DNA from: Saprospiraceae bacterium
GTDB lineage: Bacteria; Bacteroidota; Bacteroidia; Chitinophagales; Saprospiraceae
NCBI GenBank assembly: GCA_021739645.1
Contig: JAIPBL010000009.1
Coordinates: 1-64,000 of the forward strand
DNA length: 64,000 nt
Direction of reading: 5' to 3'
Shown here: positions 9,539 through 17,659 of the stretch, piece after piece
How positions within the stretch are numbered: the first letter of the stretch is position 1
Layout: each line of letters starts with the position of its first letter
Translations under genes and position numbers: made by a program
The notes under the pieces: generated by a model
The model's input: only the letters and a program-made list of their open reading frames with translations
What the model was told of the DNA's origin: nothing
Database searches by the model: none

Positions 9539-9546
9539 TACTTTTG
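9539..9546 (+). promoter_or_regulatory. Candidate -7 box (TACTTTTG) for the SlyD-like gene
   Basis: TACTTTTG matches the TAnnTTTG consensus. It lies 20 bases after the aminotransferase stop and about 80 bases before the next ATG. No convincing TTTG at the right distance upstream is seen. Confidence 0.4.
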
Positions 9547-9628
9547 CGGCTCAAATATTCGGATGCAGTTGGTCGAATGCCCTGCCGCTATTCTTCGTTT
9601 TACATCCATCACTCCATAATTTTTCGAA

Positions 9629-10135
9629 ATGGTTATTGAGCAAAATACTGTTGTCAGCCTGCATTACAGGTTGACCGTGAGCGAGGTTTTAGGTGAATTG
9701 GTTGAAGAGACTTTTGGCAGTGAGCCACTTGTGTTTTTATACGGTGCGGGGCAAATGATACCCGAGTTCGAGCGCCAACTGGCCGGAAAAGCCAGCGGTG
9801 ACCAGTTTTCTTTTGGCATAAAGTCTGAAGAAGCTTATGGTGCGCACGATCCAAATGCCGTAGTACAACTACCAATGTCAACTTTCGAAGTTGATGGTGA
9901 GGTTGACAAGGATATGCTGAAAATAGGAACGATTATCCCAATGTCCGATGACCAGGGAAACCGCCTGAACGGCATGGTTAAGGAAGTGAGTGCAGAGGGC
10001 GTAATGCTTGATTTTAATCACCCGATGGCTGGCACTGACCTGCATTTCACGGGTACGGTCGAATCACTTCGGGCTGCTACTCCGACTGAAATGGAACATG
10101 GCCATGTACATGGACCGGGTGGGCATAACCATTAA
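9629..10135 (+). CDS. slyD: FKBP-type peptidyl-prolyl cis-trans isomerase, SlyD-like
   Basis: 168 residues with no signal peptide, so cytoplasmic. The N-terminal FKBP part reads VVSLHYRLTVSEVLGELVEE, LVFLYGAGQMIPEFERQLAG and GDQFSFGIKSEEAYG. The insert-in-flap region follows (VVQLPMSTF ... GTIIPMSDDQGN), then the FKBP closing strand with DFNHPMAGTDLHFTGTVESL, which is typical of SlyD. A His-rich tail (EMEHGHVHGPGGHNH) suggests metal binding, as known for E. coli SlyD. The family catalyses prolyl isomerisation and chaperones folding; E. coli SlyD also delivers nickel. No hydrogenase genes are in the window to support a nickel role. Confidence 0.9.
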   Translation: MVIEQNTVVSLHYRLTVSEVLGELVEETFGSEPLVFLYGAGQMIPEFERQLAGKASGDQFSFGIKSEEAYGAHDPNAVVQLPMSTFEVDGEVDKDMLKIGTIIPMSDDQGNRLNGMVKEVSAEGVMLDFNHPMAGTDLHFTGTVESLRAATPTEMEHGHVHGPGGHNH

Positions 10136-10207
10136 TGTGTAGGTACACCGGTGGCACTTTCCGGCTTTATTCACAGCCAGAACAAGGTTCCGGCCTACTT
10201 TTAAACG

Positions 10208-10240
10208 AAACGGCATTGGAGCAATTCAATGCCGTTTTGC
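10208..10240 (+). terminator. Hairpin terminator after slyD
   Basis: AAACGGCATTG at 10208-10218 pairs perfectly with CAATGCCGTTT at 10227-10237 (11-bp stem, 8-base loop). The following T-run is short, so it may be a weak terminator. Confidence 0.6.
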
Positions 10241-10309
10241 ATTTCGGTAGTTTGTGCTTTTCTTTGATGCCCTAATTACTGGTAACCGTAGCATTTGAAC
10301 AAAAAAATA

Positions 10310-11935
10310 ATGGACATCGAAAAGAACAAGAATGAGGATGCGATGAAGCAGCAAATCACCCTGATGAAACACCGGTTGGTGAAAATCAGGTTGGGGGGCG
10401 GCACCAAGAAATTGGAAAAACTCCAAGCGAAAGGGAAACTTTCGGCCAGGGAGCGCATCAATTATTTAGTGGATAAAGAAACAGAATGGCTCGAAGTCGG
10501 TGCATTTGCCGGCTTTGAAATGTACCAGGAGCATGGTGGGTGTCCAGCGGGTGGGGTAGTGGTGGCACTGGGCCGGGTGAGCGGACGGCTCTGCGTAATC
10601 GTAGCCAATGACTCCACCGTGAAAGCGGGCGCCTGGTTTCCCATCACTGGCAAAAAGAACCTCCGGGCACAAGAAATTTCGATGGAAAACCGGCTGCCCA
10701 TCATCTACCTCGTGGACAGTGCCGGGGTTTTCCTGCCGATGCAGGATGAAATTTTCCCAGACAAGGAACATTTTGGTCGAATTTTTAGAAACAACGCAAA
10801 AATGTCCGCCATGGGCATTTCACAGATTTCGGCCATTATGGGCAGTTGCGTGGCAGGCGGGGCCTACCTGCCAATCATGTCCGACGAGGCGCTGATAGTC
10901 GAGGGCAGTGGCAGTATTTTTCTGGCTGGGCCTTACCTCGTGAAGGCGGCCATTGGTGAAGATGTGGACAAAGAGACGCTTGGTGGCGCAAAAACTCAGA
11001 CCGAAATCTCTGGCATTTGCGACTACAAAGTGAAGGATGACAAAGAATGTCTGGATACTATCCGGGAGTTAATGGACAAGTTGGGTAGTTTTGAAAAGGC
11101 TGGCTTTGACCGCATTGCGCCAGCAAAACCAAAGTTTAAAGCGACTGAAATTTACCAGTTATTTCCAGCTACTGCTGGACAACAATATGACACCGATGAA
11201 ATTTTGAAACGAATTGTGGATGATTCGAAGCTGACCCACTACAAAAAAGATTACGGTAAAACCATCACCTGTGCCTACGCACGCATTGATGGTTGGGCCG
11301 TTGGCATCGTCGCCAATAACCGAACGGTTACTAAATCTGCAACAGGTGAGCTTCAATTCGGTGGCGTGATTTATTCCGACTCAGCAGATAAAGCAGCCCG
11401 TTTCATCATGAACTGCAACCAAAAGAAAATCCCGCTGGTCTTTTTGCAGGACGTAACGGGATTCATGGTTGGCAGCCGCAGCGAGCATGGCGGCATCATC
11501 AAAGACGGGGCAAAAATGGTCAACGCAGTGTCAAATTCCACCGTGCCCAAGTTCACCATCGTGATGGGAAACAGTTACGGTGCCGGGAACTATGCGATGT
11601 GCGGAAAAGCTTATGATCCCCGATTGATTGTAGCTTGGCCTACCGCCAAAATCGCCGTGATGGGAGGCTCCCAAGCTGCACAAACTCTACTGCAAATACA
11701 GGTAGCTTCGTTAAAATCAAAGGGAAAAGAGATAACCGAAGCCGACGAAAAAGAGCTGTTGGAAGGCATTCAGCAGAAATATGATGAGCAAACAACGGCT
11801 TATTATGCAGCTGCTCGACTTTGGGTAGATGCCATTATTGACCCTACGGAAACCCGCAATTGGATTTCAACGGGAATCGAAATGGCAAACCATTCTCCGG
11901 TTGAACGGTTTAATGTGGGTGTTTTTCAAGTCTAA
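10310..11935 (+). CDS. Acyl-CoA carboxylase, carboxyltransferase (beta) subunit, MccB-like
   Basis: 541 residues from the ATG at 10310; an in-frame TTG at 10295 adds only five residues. It has the two-crotonase-fold carboxyltransferase layout. LSARERINYLVD and GGVVVALGRVSG lie in the N-half. FPDKEHFGRIFRNNAKMSAM, MGSCVAGGAYLPIMSDE and IFLAGPYLVKAAIGE are closest in style to methylcrotonoyl-CoA carboxylase beta chains. The C-half has FLQDVTGFMVG, MGNSYGAGNYAMCGKAYDP and AVMGGSQAAQTL. It transfers carboxyl from carboxybiotin to an acyl-CoA, in leucine catabolism if it is MccB. The partner biotin carboxylase/BCCP subunit is not adjacent, so propionyl- or geranyl-CoA specificity is not excluded. 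Confidence 0.85.
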   Translation: MDIEKNKNEDAMKQQITLMKHRLVKIRLGGGTKKLEKLQAKGKLSARERINYLVDKETEWLEVGAFAGFEMYQEHGGCPAGGVVVALGRVSGRLCVIVANDSTVKAGAWFPITGKKNLRAQEISMENRLPIIYLVDSAGVFLPMQDEIFPDKEHFGRIFRNNAKMSAMGISQISAIMGSCVAGGAYLPIMSDEALIVEGSGSIFLAGPYLVKAAIGEDVDKETLGGAKTQTEISGICDYKVKDDKECLDTIRELMDKLGSFEKAGFDRIAPAKPKFKATEIYQLFPATAGQQYDTDEILKRIVDDSKLTHYKKDYGKTITCAYARIDGWAVGIVANNRTVTKSATGELQFGGVIYSDSADKAARFIMNCNQKKIPLVFLQDVTGFMVGSRSEHGGIIKDGAKMVNAVSNSTVPKFTIVMGNSYGAGNYAMCGKAYDPRLIVAWPTAKIAVMGGSQAAQTLLQIQVASLKSKGKEITEADEKELLEGIQQKYDEQTTAYYAAARLWVDAIIDPTETRNWISTGIEMANHSPVERFNVGVFQV

Positions 11936-11963
11936 TTTACTCCACCAAAAGCCTCGAAATAAA

Positions 11964-12101
11964 ATGGAAAAAACAGAAAACAGTGCGGAAAGGAAGACGT
12001 GGTTCAAACGATTGGGCTTAGCGGGCATCCTTTTTTTCACCATAAAAGGGTGCATCACGCTGGGCTTGATGATTTGGGCTGGGAAATGCGCTATTGGATA
12101 A
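11964..12101 (+). CDS. Small single-span membrane protein, 45 residues
   Basis: ATG at 11964. A charged N-terminus (MEKTENSAERKTWFKRLG) is followed by a hydrophobic stretch (LAGILFFTIKGCITLGLMIW) and a short tail. Short proteins of this kind (K-W-x-K-R-x-G then one membrane span) recur in Bacteroidota and are sometimes mislabelled as alanyl-tRNA synthetase fragments; this is memory-based. It sits 28 bases after the carboxylase stop and 7 bases before the next ORF, so it is probably in the same transcript. Function unknown. Confidence 0.55.
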   Translation: MEKTENSAERKTWFKRLGLAGILFFTIKGCITLGLMIWAGKCAIG

Positions 12102-12108
12102 ATTGATT

Positions 12109-12423
12109 ATGAAAAAATGGGCAACAATGTTGGCTTTTTTCACTGTACTCGGCGTCTCAAAAGCCCAGTCGGTTGGCTTGCATTTTGACCCGGACTGGAA
12201 GGTTTTGTACGCCCCTCCCAGCCATTTTTCGTTGATAAAAAACTTACTGGATTCACCTGCTTCGCAAGCTCCCGAATTGCCACAGGCATGGCGCTACTGC
12301 GATCTCGCTTTTTTCTGTAAAGTGGAAGTTAAAATGGAAAAAGCGGCACTTTTCCCCATCAAATTCAGGCTTGGCGATGTCCAGTACGTGGACGAATTGG
12401 AAGGCAAGCGGCGAAGTTACTGA
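12109..12423 (+). CDS. Hypothetical exported protein, 104 residues
   Basis: The ATG at 12109 gives a clean signal peptide (MKKWATMLAFFTVLGVSKAQ). The mature part has no recognised domain; it keeps the pattern GLHFDPDWKVLYAPPSHFSL and ends with ELEGKRRSY. It starts 7 bases after the small membrane protein gene, so co-transcription with 10310-12101 is likely. It converges with the minus-strand gene at 12430, leaving 6 bases. Probably periplasmic; function unknown. Confidence 0.6.
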   Translation: MKKWATMLAFFTVLGVSKAQSVGLHFDPDWKVLYAPPSHFSLIKNLLDSPASQAPELPQAWRYCDLAFFCKVEVKMEKAALFPIKFRLGDVQYVDELEGKRRSY

Positions 12424-12429
12424 CCCAAG

Positions 12430-12855
12430 TCACTGCCCCTGCCGAATAGTATGGCCACCCATCCTGCACCCCTTTATTTTTCCATCTTCCTGTAAGAAAG
12501 TATCCAAAGAAAGTGTGCCTTCTGAACAAGTTTGAACGGGTAGTTTTCTGTTCAAGAACAGTTTTTTGCGTTTCTGTTCCAATTCAAATGCAAATATCCG
12601 GGGGCCGTTCTTTTCTGTGGCCAGCAGGTAGTAGGCCAGCTCAGATTTTACGATTTTGGTGTTCTCGAAAACCGCCTCATCATGGTAGTTCTTATAAAAA
12701 TTGTGGAGCTTGTGGGGAGTAGCCAAAACATGGGTTGGGCGGACGGTGGTTGCCGCTTTTACGCATTCAGGCGCTTTTTGTGCTAGGCTTTGACCGATAG
12801 AAAAGCAGAAGAAAATCACCGTAATCAGGGCGTATTTTTTATTGAAAAGCTTCAT
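12430..12855 (-). CDS. Hypothetical exported protein, 141 residues
   Basis: Start chosen at the ATG at 12855, which gives the signal peptide MKLFNKKYALITVIFFCFSI followed by GQSLAQ. An upstream in-frame start would add 20 residues without any signal-like benefit. The mature protein has three cysteines (ECVKAA, VQTCSEG, KGCRMGG) and no recognised domain. It lies 59 bases downstream of the CCA-adding enzyme on the same strand and may be its transcriptional follower. Function unknown. Confidence 0.6.
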   Translation of the reverse strand: MKLFNKKYALITVIFFCFSIGQSLAQKAPECVKAATTVRPTHVLATPHKLHNFYKNYHDEAVFENTKIVKSELAYYLLATEKNGPRIFAFELEQKRKKLFLNRKLPVQTCSEGTLSLDTFLQEDGKIKGCRMGGHTIRQGQ

Positions 12856-12914
12856 GTTTACCATTTTTAAAGTAAAAATACACATATCGGAACAACCTGT
12901 TAAAAGCACTGCCA

Positions 12915-14366
12915 TTATTCAGTCTCCACGGTGCTCTCCGTCAATTTTCGCTTTGCCACCAACCCTATCGACGCACCTTTTTTGAGCAAAAACTGGTAGG
13001 CTTCTTCAAAGTTGTTCTTCACTTCCCCATCCAGTATCGCCTCCCTGATAGCATTTTTTATAATGCCCACCTCAATGCTTGGAGGAATGTCAAACGTGTT
13101 CATGATGTCAATGCCGCTGACAGGCGGCTGCCAGTTTCGCAGGCGGTCGCTTTCCTCCAGTTCTATGATGCGCTCTTGCAGTGTCGCATAATTTTCGAGG
13201 TAGCGTTTGACTTTGGAGTCGTTTTTTGAAGTGATGTCGGCCTGTGCCAGTAACATTAAAGATTCAATGTCCTCCCCGGCGTCAAACAGCAATCGGCGAA
13301 CAGCACTATCCGTGATTTCTTCTTTAGTCAGCGCAATGGGCCGGAGGTGCAGTTGCACCATCTTTTGGACAAACTTCATTTTCTCGTTCGTCGGCAACCG
13401 GAGCTTTTTGAAGATGCGGGGCACCATCGCAGCGCCCAGTGTCTCATGCCCGTGGAAAGTCCATCCACCCTCGTCTTTGTTGAAACGTTTGGTGGGGGGC
13501 TTCGCAATGTCGTGGAGCACCGCCGCCCAGCGCAGCCAAATGTCCGATGACTTGGCGCAGAGGTTGTCCACCACTTGCAAGGTGTGATAAAAATTGTCCT
13601 TGTGGCCAATGCCTTCCCGGACTTCCACGCCGTGCAACGCCACCATTTCCGGGAAAATGATTTCGAGCAAGCCTGTATTGAACAGCAGCTTGAAACCAAC
13701 CGAAGGGACAGGCTCGGCCAATATTTTCTCCAATTCGGTCGTGATGCGCTCCTGCGAAACAATGTTGATGCGGTTGCGATACTTCGAAATTGCCCGAAGC
13801 GTTTCATCCTCAATCTCAAAGTCAAGTTGTGTCGAAAATCGGATGCCTCGCATCATCCGTAGTGGGTCGTCGCTAAATGTTCGCCCAGGCTCCGTCGGAG
13901 TTTTGAGGACTTTTTGCTCCAGGTGCTGCAAGCCGCCGAACGGGTCATGGATGTTGCCGAAATCCTCGTCGTTCAGGCTGATGGCCAGTGCATTTATCGT
14001 AAAATCACGGCGGAGTTGGTCATCCTCCAAGGTGCCAAGTTCCACTTCCGGTTTGCGGCTGTCCGAACGGTAACTTTCCTTCCGAGCACCCACAAACTCG
14101 ATTTCCATGTCCTTGTGCCGGAGCATGGCAGTGCCAAATCGGCTGTAAAATGCCACCCTTGGGCGGGGACTGAGCAGGGCCGCTACGGCATTCGCCAGTT
14201 GGATGCCGTCGCCAACGCAGACAATATCAATGTCCTTGGTGGGGCGGGCGAGCAGTCGGTCACGCACATAGCCGCCGACCACGTAGGCCGGAACGCCACA
14301 ATTTTTGGCTGCTTGCGCAATGAGGTTGAAGACCTCTCTTTCTTGTGGTAAAATATTGAAAACCAA
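12915..14366 (-). CDS. cca: CCA-adding tRNA nucleotidyltransferase with HD domain
   Basis: 483 residues. Class II nucleotidyltransferase head: YVVGGYVRDRLL with the metal-binding KDIDIV about 20 residues later, then RRDFTINALAISLND and DPLRMMRGIRFSTQLDFEIE (motifs A-C). A C-terminal HD phosphohydrolase-like domain follows (HTLQVVDNL, WAAVLHDIAKPPT, FHGHETLGA). It repairs or builds the 3'-CCA end of tRNAs. Neither tRNA gene in this window encodes CCA, so the enzyme is needed. The start codon is TTG at 14366; no ATG lies between it and the VVGG motif. Confidence 0.9.
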   Translation of the reverse strand: MVFNILPQEREVFNLIAQAAKNCGVPAYVVGGYVRDRLLARPTKDIDIVCVGDGIQLANAVAALLSPRPRVAFYSRFGTAMLRHKDMEIEFVGARKESYRSDSRKPEVELGTLEDDQLRRDFTINALAISLNDEDFGNIHDPFGGLQHLEQKVLKTPTEPGRTFSDDPLRMMRGIRFSTQLDFEIEDETLRAISKYRNRINIVSQERITTELEKILAEPVPSVGFKLLFNTGLLEIIFPEMVALHGVEVREGIGHKDNFYHTLQVVDNLCAKSSDIWLRWAAVLHDIAKPPTKRFNKDEGGWTFHGHETLGAAMVPRIFKKLRLPTNEKMKFVQKMVQLHLRPIALTKEEITDSAVRRLLFDAGEDIESLMLLAQADITSKNDSKVKRYLENYATLQERIIELEESDRLRNWQPPVSGIDIMNTFDIPPSIEVGIIKNAIREAILDGEVKNNFEEAYQFLLKKGASIGLVAKRKLTESTVETE

Positions 14367-14440
14367 TGGGCTAGTGATTAGTGATTGTTTTCCCGTCAGG
14401 GGTTACTTGTGTTTGGATAATGGTTTTGGGTTGAATTGAC

Positions 14441-15442
14441 TTACCAACTTTTGACTAACTCCATTTCGCTGTAAGCCTCTAAAATTTCATCCAGAATTTC
14501 ATGCAGCACCGCTGGTGAATATTCCTCCACCAATCGGCTGCGGTATGGCTTGATGCTGTGAAATCCCCTGAAATAATTGGTGTAGTGCCTGCGCATTTCC
14601 ACTACGCCGAGCTTTTCGCCTTTCCATTCGATGGAAGTTTCAAGGTGCTGTCGGGCAGCTTCCACCCGTTCTTCGGTTGTCGGAGGGGGCAGCTTTTCAC
14701 CAGTGGCAAAAAAGTGTTTTATTTCCCGGAATATCCAAGGGTAACCAATCGCTGCCCGGCCAATCATGATTCCGTCCAATCCGTACCGATTGCGGTATTC
14801 GAGGGCTTTTTCGGGGCTGTCCACGTCGCCGTTGCCGAAGATAGGGATGGTCATGCGGGGGTTTTCTTTCACCTTCGCAATCCACGACCAGTCGGCCTCG
14901 CCCTTGTACATCTGCTTGCGGGTGCGTCCGTGGATGGTGAGCGCTTGTATGCCCACATCTTGCAGCCGCTCTGCCACCTCCACAATATTGATGGTCTTTT
15001 CATCCCAGCCAAGGCGGGTCTTCACCGTCACGGGCTTGTTGGTGCTATTGACCACGGCGGCGGTGAGTTCCACCATTTTGGGAATGTCTTGGAGAAGCCC
15101 AGCGCCTGCCATTTTGCAAGCGACTTTGGCCACCGGACACCCGTAGTTGATGTCAATTACGTCTGGGTTGGCGCCTTCGACGATATGCGCCGCCCGAATC
15201 ATGCTTTCCAATTGTCCGCCAAAATACTGAATGCCGATGGGCCGTTCGTAGTCGAACACTTCTAGCTTTTTGAAACTTTTATCGGCATCGTGTACGAGGC
15301 CGTCGGCACTGATGAACTCGGTGAACATCATGTCCGCCCCGTTCTCCTTGCACAGGCGGCGGAAGGGCGGGTCGCTGACGTCCTCCATCGGGGCGAGCAG
15401 CAGTGGAAAGTCTGTGAGTTCTACGTTGCCAATTTTAACCAT
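14441..15442 (-). CDS. dusB: tRNA-dihydrouridine synthase, DusB type
   Basis: 333 residues, FMN-dependent TIM barrel. LLLAPMEDVSDPPFRRLC opens the barrel. DINYGCPVAKVACKMAGAGL carries the catalytic cysteine, VKTRLGWDE and LTIHGRTRKQMYKG contact tRNA/FMN, and IPIFGNGDVDSPE plus DGIMIGRAAIGYPWIF form the phosphate-binding end. It reduces uridine to dihydrouridine in the tRNA D-loop. It is read in the same direction as cca 74 bases downstream, giving a tRNA-maturation pair. Confidence 0.92.
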   Translation of the reverse strand: MVKIGNVELTDFPLLLAPMEDVSDPPFRRLCKENGADMMFTEFISADGLVHDADKSFKKLEVFDYERPIGIQYFGGQLESMIRAAHIVEGANPDVIDINYGCPVAKVACKMAGAGLLQDIPKMVELTAAVVNSTNKPVTVKTRLGWDEKTINIVEVAERLQDVGIQALTIHGRTRKQMYKGEADWSWIAKVKENPRMTIPIFGNGDVDSPEKALEYRNRYGLDGIMIGRAAIGYPWIFREIKHFFATGEKLPPPTTEERVEAARQHLETSIEWKGEKLGVVEMRRHYTNYFRGFHSIKPYRSRLVEEYSPAVLHEILDEILEAYSEMELVKSW

Positions 15443-15467
15443 AAAATCAAGTCTTAGTTGGGGGGCG

Positions 15468-15475
15468 CAAAGTTA
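15468..15475 (-). promoter_or_regulatory. Candidate -7 box (TAACTTTG) for dusB
   Basis: On the minus strand TAACTTTG lies 25 bases upstream of the dusB ATG. A TTTG (15489-15492) is only 13 bases further upstream, shorter than the usual 17-23, so the -33 element is uncertain. Confidence 0.4.
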
Positions 15476-15492
15476 AGGGGAAATGTGCCAAA

Positions 15493-16134
15493 AACGGTTT
15501 TGAGTCGGATATTTTACAAAATGGAACTTAAGCCTGATTATTGTTCCAACTTCCAAAATAAGCATATTTAAACGGCGTTTGAGGTTTAAGTTTTCCAAAT
15601 TACACCCATTTATCCACACCGTTTATGGTATAAATTTACCTGCCAAGTTCAATGTTCAAGGCCAGCATGGCAAATGCAACCGATGAAATTATGCTTCTCA
15701 AATCCATCTTCATCAGGTACTTGAACCTTACTTCCTGAAATTTTAAAAATGATGTTGTTTTGACAGAATCGCCAAAGCGTCTTGAGCATTCTTTGGTGGG
15801 AGTTCTTTTTTCTGTTAAAAATTCTGTGAGCGGTTAAAATTAATTGTAAAAAATTTTCATACACTATTTGGGAGGTTTGCCTCTGAAATATTTTATCACT
15901 GAATTTGGCATTTAAGAATTATGTTCTGAATTATCCTGTAATACGGAATTTAGGTAGCAAGGTGGGTGTCAAGTAATTGTGAATTAAAAATAAAATTTCA
16001 AAAACGAGGTTTTAGGTTAAGTTTTAAAGTGGCAATTTGCGCCATCAAAAAGAAATCACATATCCACAACATTAGATTCTTGTAAATCCAAAACACGCAT
16101 TTGCAAAGTCTGTTAAACCAAAATCATTTATTCC
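15493..16134. other. AT-rich intergenic region with no supported gene
   Basis: About 640 bases, visibly richer in A and T than the flanks. A minus-strand open frame at 15649-15864 (71 codons) has no signal peptide or recognised motif. It could be a remnant of a mobile-element gene or chance. The last ~100 bases must hold the promoter and leader of the beta-barrel gene at 16135. No RNA gene or terminator is recognised here. Confidence 0.5.
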
Positions 16135-16704
16135 ATGAAGAACATCCAATTTATCATCGCTATCCTTTGCCTTTCCATGGCAACAGCCTACTCCCAATCC
16201 GGTAAGATTAACATCAGTGCTGGCATTGGTTTCGAGCCTACCACCATGATGGACAATGCCACGGTGAACGCTGTGCCACTAACGTTCAAATTGGGCTACT
16301 CCATAAGCCCAATGTTCAGCCTGAACGCTTTTGGTGGGTACAGTGCTACCACCTCAGCGCAAACTGTCATCAATGATGGTCTGGCTGTACAGACTGACAA
16401 CCAGCAAAGCTTTCTTGGCCTGCGGGGAGAATTAAAGAAGGGCTTGGGTGAGCGTTTTGAAGTTTATGGTGGTGCTGCATTGGGATACATGCACCAAAAC
16501 ATTACTGAGAAGACAACAACTGGCCGTGATTATTTCAGGGTAACTGGCGAGCCTACTCAAAATGACCCAAATGCACCGAATGGCCGAATGTTTTATACTG
16601 GGTTTGTTGGCACAACATTTTTCCCAATAAAGCATGTTGGACTTTATGCCGAGCTTGGTTATGGTGTTTCCCTGCTGAATGGCGGCGTTACCTTCCGGTT
16701 CTGA
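16135..16704 (+). CDS. Small outer-membrane beta-barrel protein
   Basis: 189 residues. The signal peptide is MKNIQFIIAILCLSMATAYS-Q. The mature part has about eight alternating amphipathic strands (KINISAGIGFEP, PLTFKLGYSI, FSLNAFGGYSA, SFLGLRGELKKG, FEVYGGAALGYM, FYTGFVGTTFF, VGLYAELGYGVSLLNGG). It ends in VTFRF, the aromatic-terminal signature of BAM-inserted barrels. This is the size of an 8-stranded OmpA/OmpX-like barrel without a periplasmic domain. Its ligand or role is unknown. It converges with the lipoprotein gene at 16802 over a shared terminator. Confidence 0.75.
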   Translation: MKNIQFIIAILCLSMATAYSQSGKINISAGIGFEPTTMMDNATVNAVPLTFKLGYSISPMFSLNAFGGYSATTSAQTVINDGLAVQTDNQQSFLGLRGELKKGLGERFEVYGGAALGYMHQNITEKTTTGRDYFRVTGEPTQNDPNAPNGRMFYTGFVGTTFFPIKHVGLYAELGYGVSLLNGGVTFRF

Positions 16705-16740
16705 AAATAAGAGAATTAGGTTAGTTTTTGACCCCAGATA

Positions 16741-16792
16741 AAACTAAAAGTCCTGGCGCCAGACATTGGCGACCAGGACTTTGATTTTAGTT
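16741..16792. terminator. Bidirectional hairpin terminator between converging genes
   Basis: AAAGTCCTGGCGCCA at about 16747-16761 pairs with TGGCGACCAGGACTTT at about 16767-16782. The flanking AAAACTAAAA / TTTTAGTT arms supply T-tracts in both directions. Confidence 0.85.
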
Positions 16793-16801
16793 CATTTCGT
16801 T

Positions 16802-17392
16802 CTAGTCCACACCGATTGGCATTGTGTTCTGAGCAATCTGAGCGGCCATTGTCAGGGCGGAAATTGAGTGGTGAACATCAGTACGGTCAGCAAGAATAAC
16901 CTCCAAATAGTCAAGTTCTTTGTCCTTGACACCATTTTTAAGGACTACTACTTTTGCTTTGCCCGGCAAAACTTTGACTCGGAACCCTGGATAAGAATGC
17001 CCTTGAACGTCAGAGAAGATTTCAATATTTTTGAAATCAGTGTCCAAGCTCTTAAGGTTGGCTTGAGTTGTGGTCGTGGTGCCCTCAGATTTGTTCTCAA
17101 TAAGCAAGTTCATGTTGTCGTCAAGGAGAACCGTGACATCATCAACGCCGGGTACTTTACCTTTGGCAGCGTTGTAGCTGGCTTGAAGGGTTTGAAGGGC
17201 TTTGCTCATCATGTCCTTCTTTTCGCCTTCACTGGAAGCATTGGCTTTTAGCTCGTCCGTTTTCTTCCCTGACTCGCTTTTGATCCAAACTTTGTCGCCA
17301 ACAGGCTCCGCATTGACAACATCTGGGTTTTCACTTGTGCATGACAAGAATAGGCTGACAAAAACAAAAAGAAAAATTGAATTCTTTACCAT
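16802..17392 (-). CDS. Hypothetical lipoprotein, 196 residues
   Basis: The N-terminus MVKNSIFLFVFVSLFLSC is a lipoprotein signal with a LFLSC lipobox; acylation is expected at Cys18. A Lys/Glu/Ser-rich linker follows, then a predicted alpha/beta domain from about residue 70 with KVKVLPGKAKVVVLKNGVKD-like strands. It ends SALTMAAQIAQNTMPIGVD. No family is recognised. It is monocistronic, with the shared terminator downstream. Confidence 0.65.
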   Translation of the reverse strand: MVKNSIFLFVFVSLFLSCTSENPDVVNAEPVGDKVWIKSESGKKTDELKANASSEGEKKDMMSKALQTLQASYNAAKGKVPGVDDVTVLLDDNMNLLIENKSEGTTTTTQANLKSLDTDFKNIEIFSDVQGHSYPGFRVKVLPGKAKVVVLKNGVKDKELDYLEVILADRTDVHHSISALTMAAQIAQNTMPIGVD

Positions 17393-17659
17393 GGGATAAA
17401 TTTTATCGGTTAAAAAATAATTGGCCGTGCAGTTTTGCCCGGTTTCATATCATTGGCAAACTTAATGCCTTTTGTGTTCGGTGATGGAAATTTTGTGAAG
17501 CAAAAATATTGAAGCGCCATTTTTTGGGTGAAGTGAGAAAGTTTTTTGCGTTTTTTTGCCTATCCTATTACATTTTCTAAATGCAAAAATAGATTATTGT
17601 CCATACTAGCTAACTTGTGGCGCATTTTCTCCCTTACTTTTCACACTTACTTTCAAATT

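Noticed and set aside
10295-10309. TTG start extending the acyl-CoA carboxylase by five residues
   Set aside because: An ATG at 10310 gives a natural start; the extension adds only MNKKI.
15649-15864. 71-codon minus-strand ORF in the AT-rich gap
   Set aside because: No motif, signal peptide or good context; not annotated as a gene.
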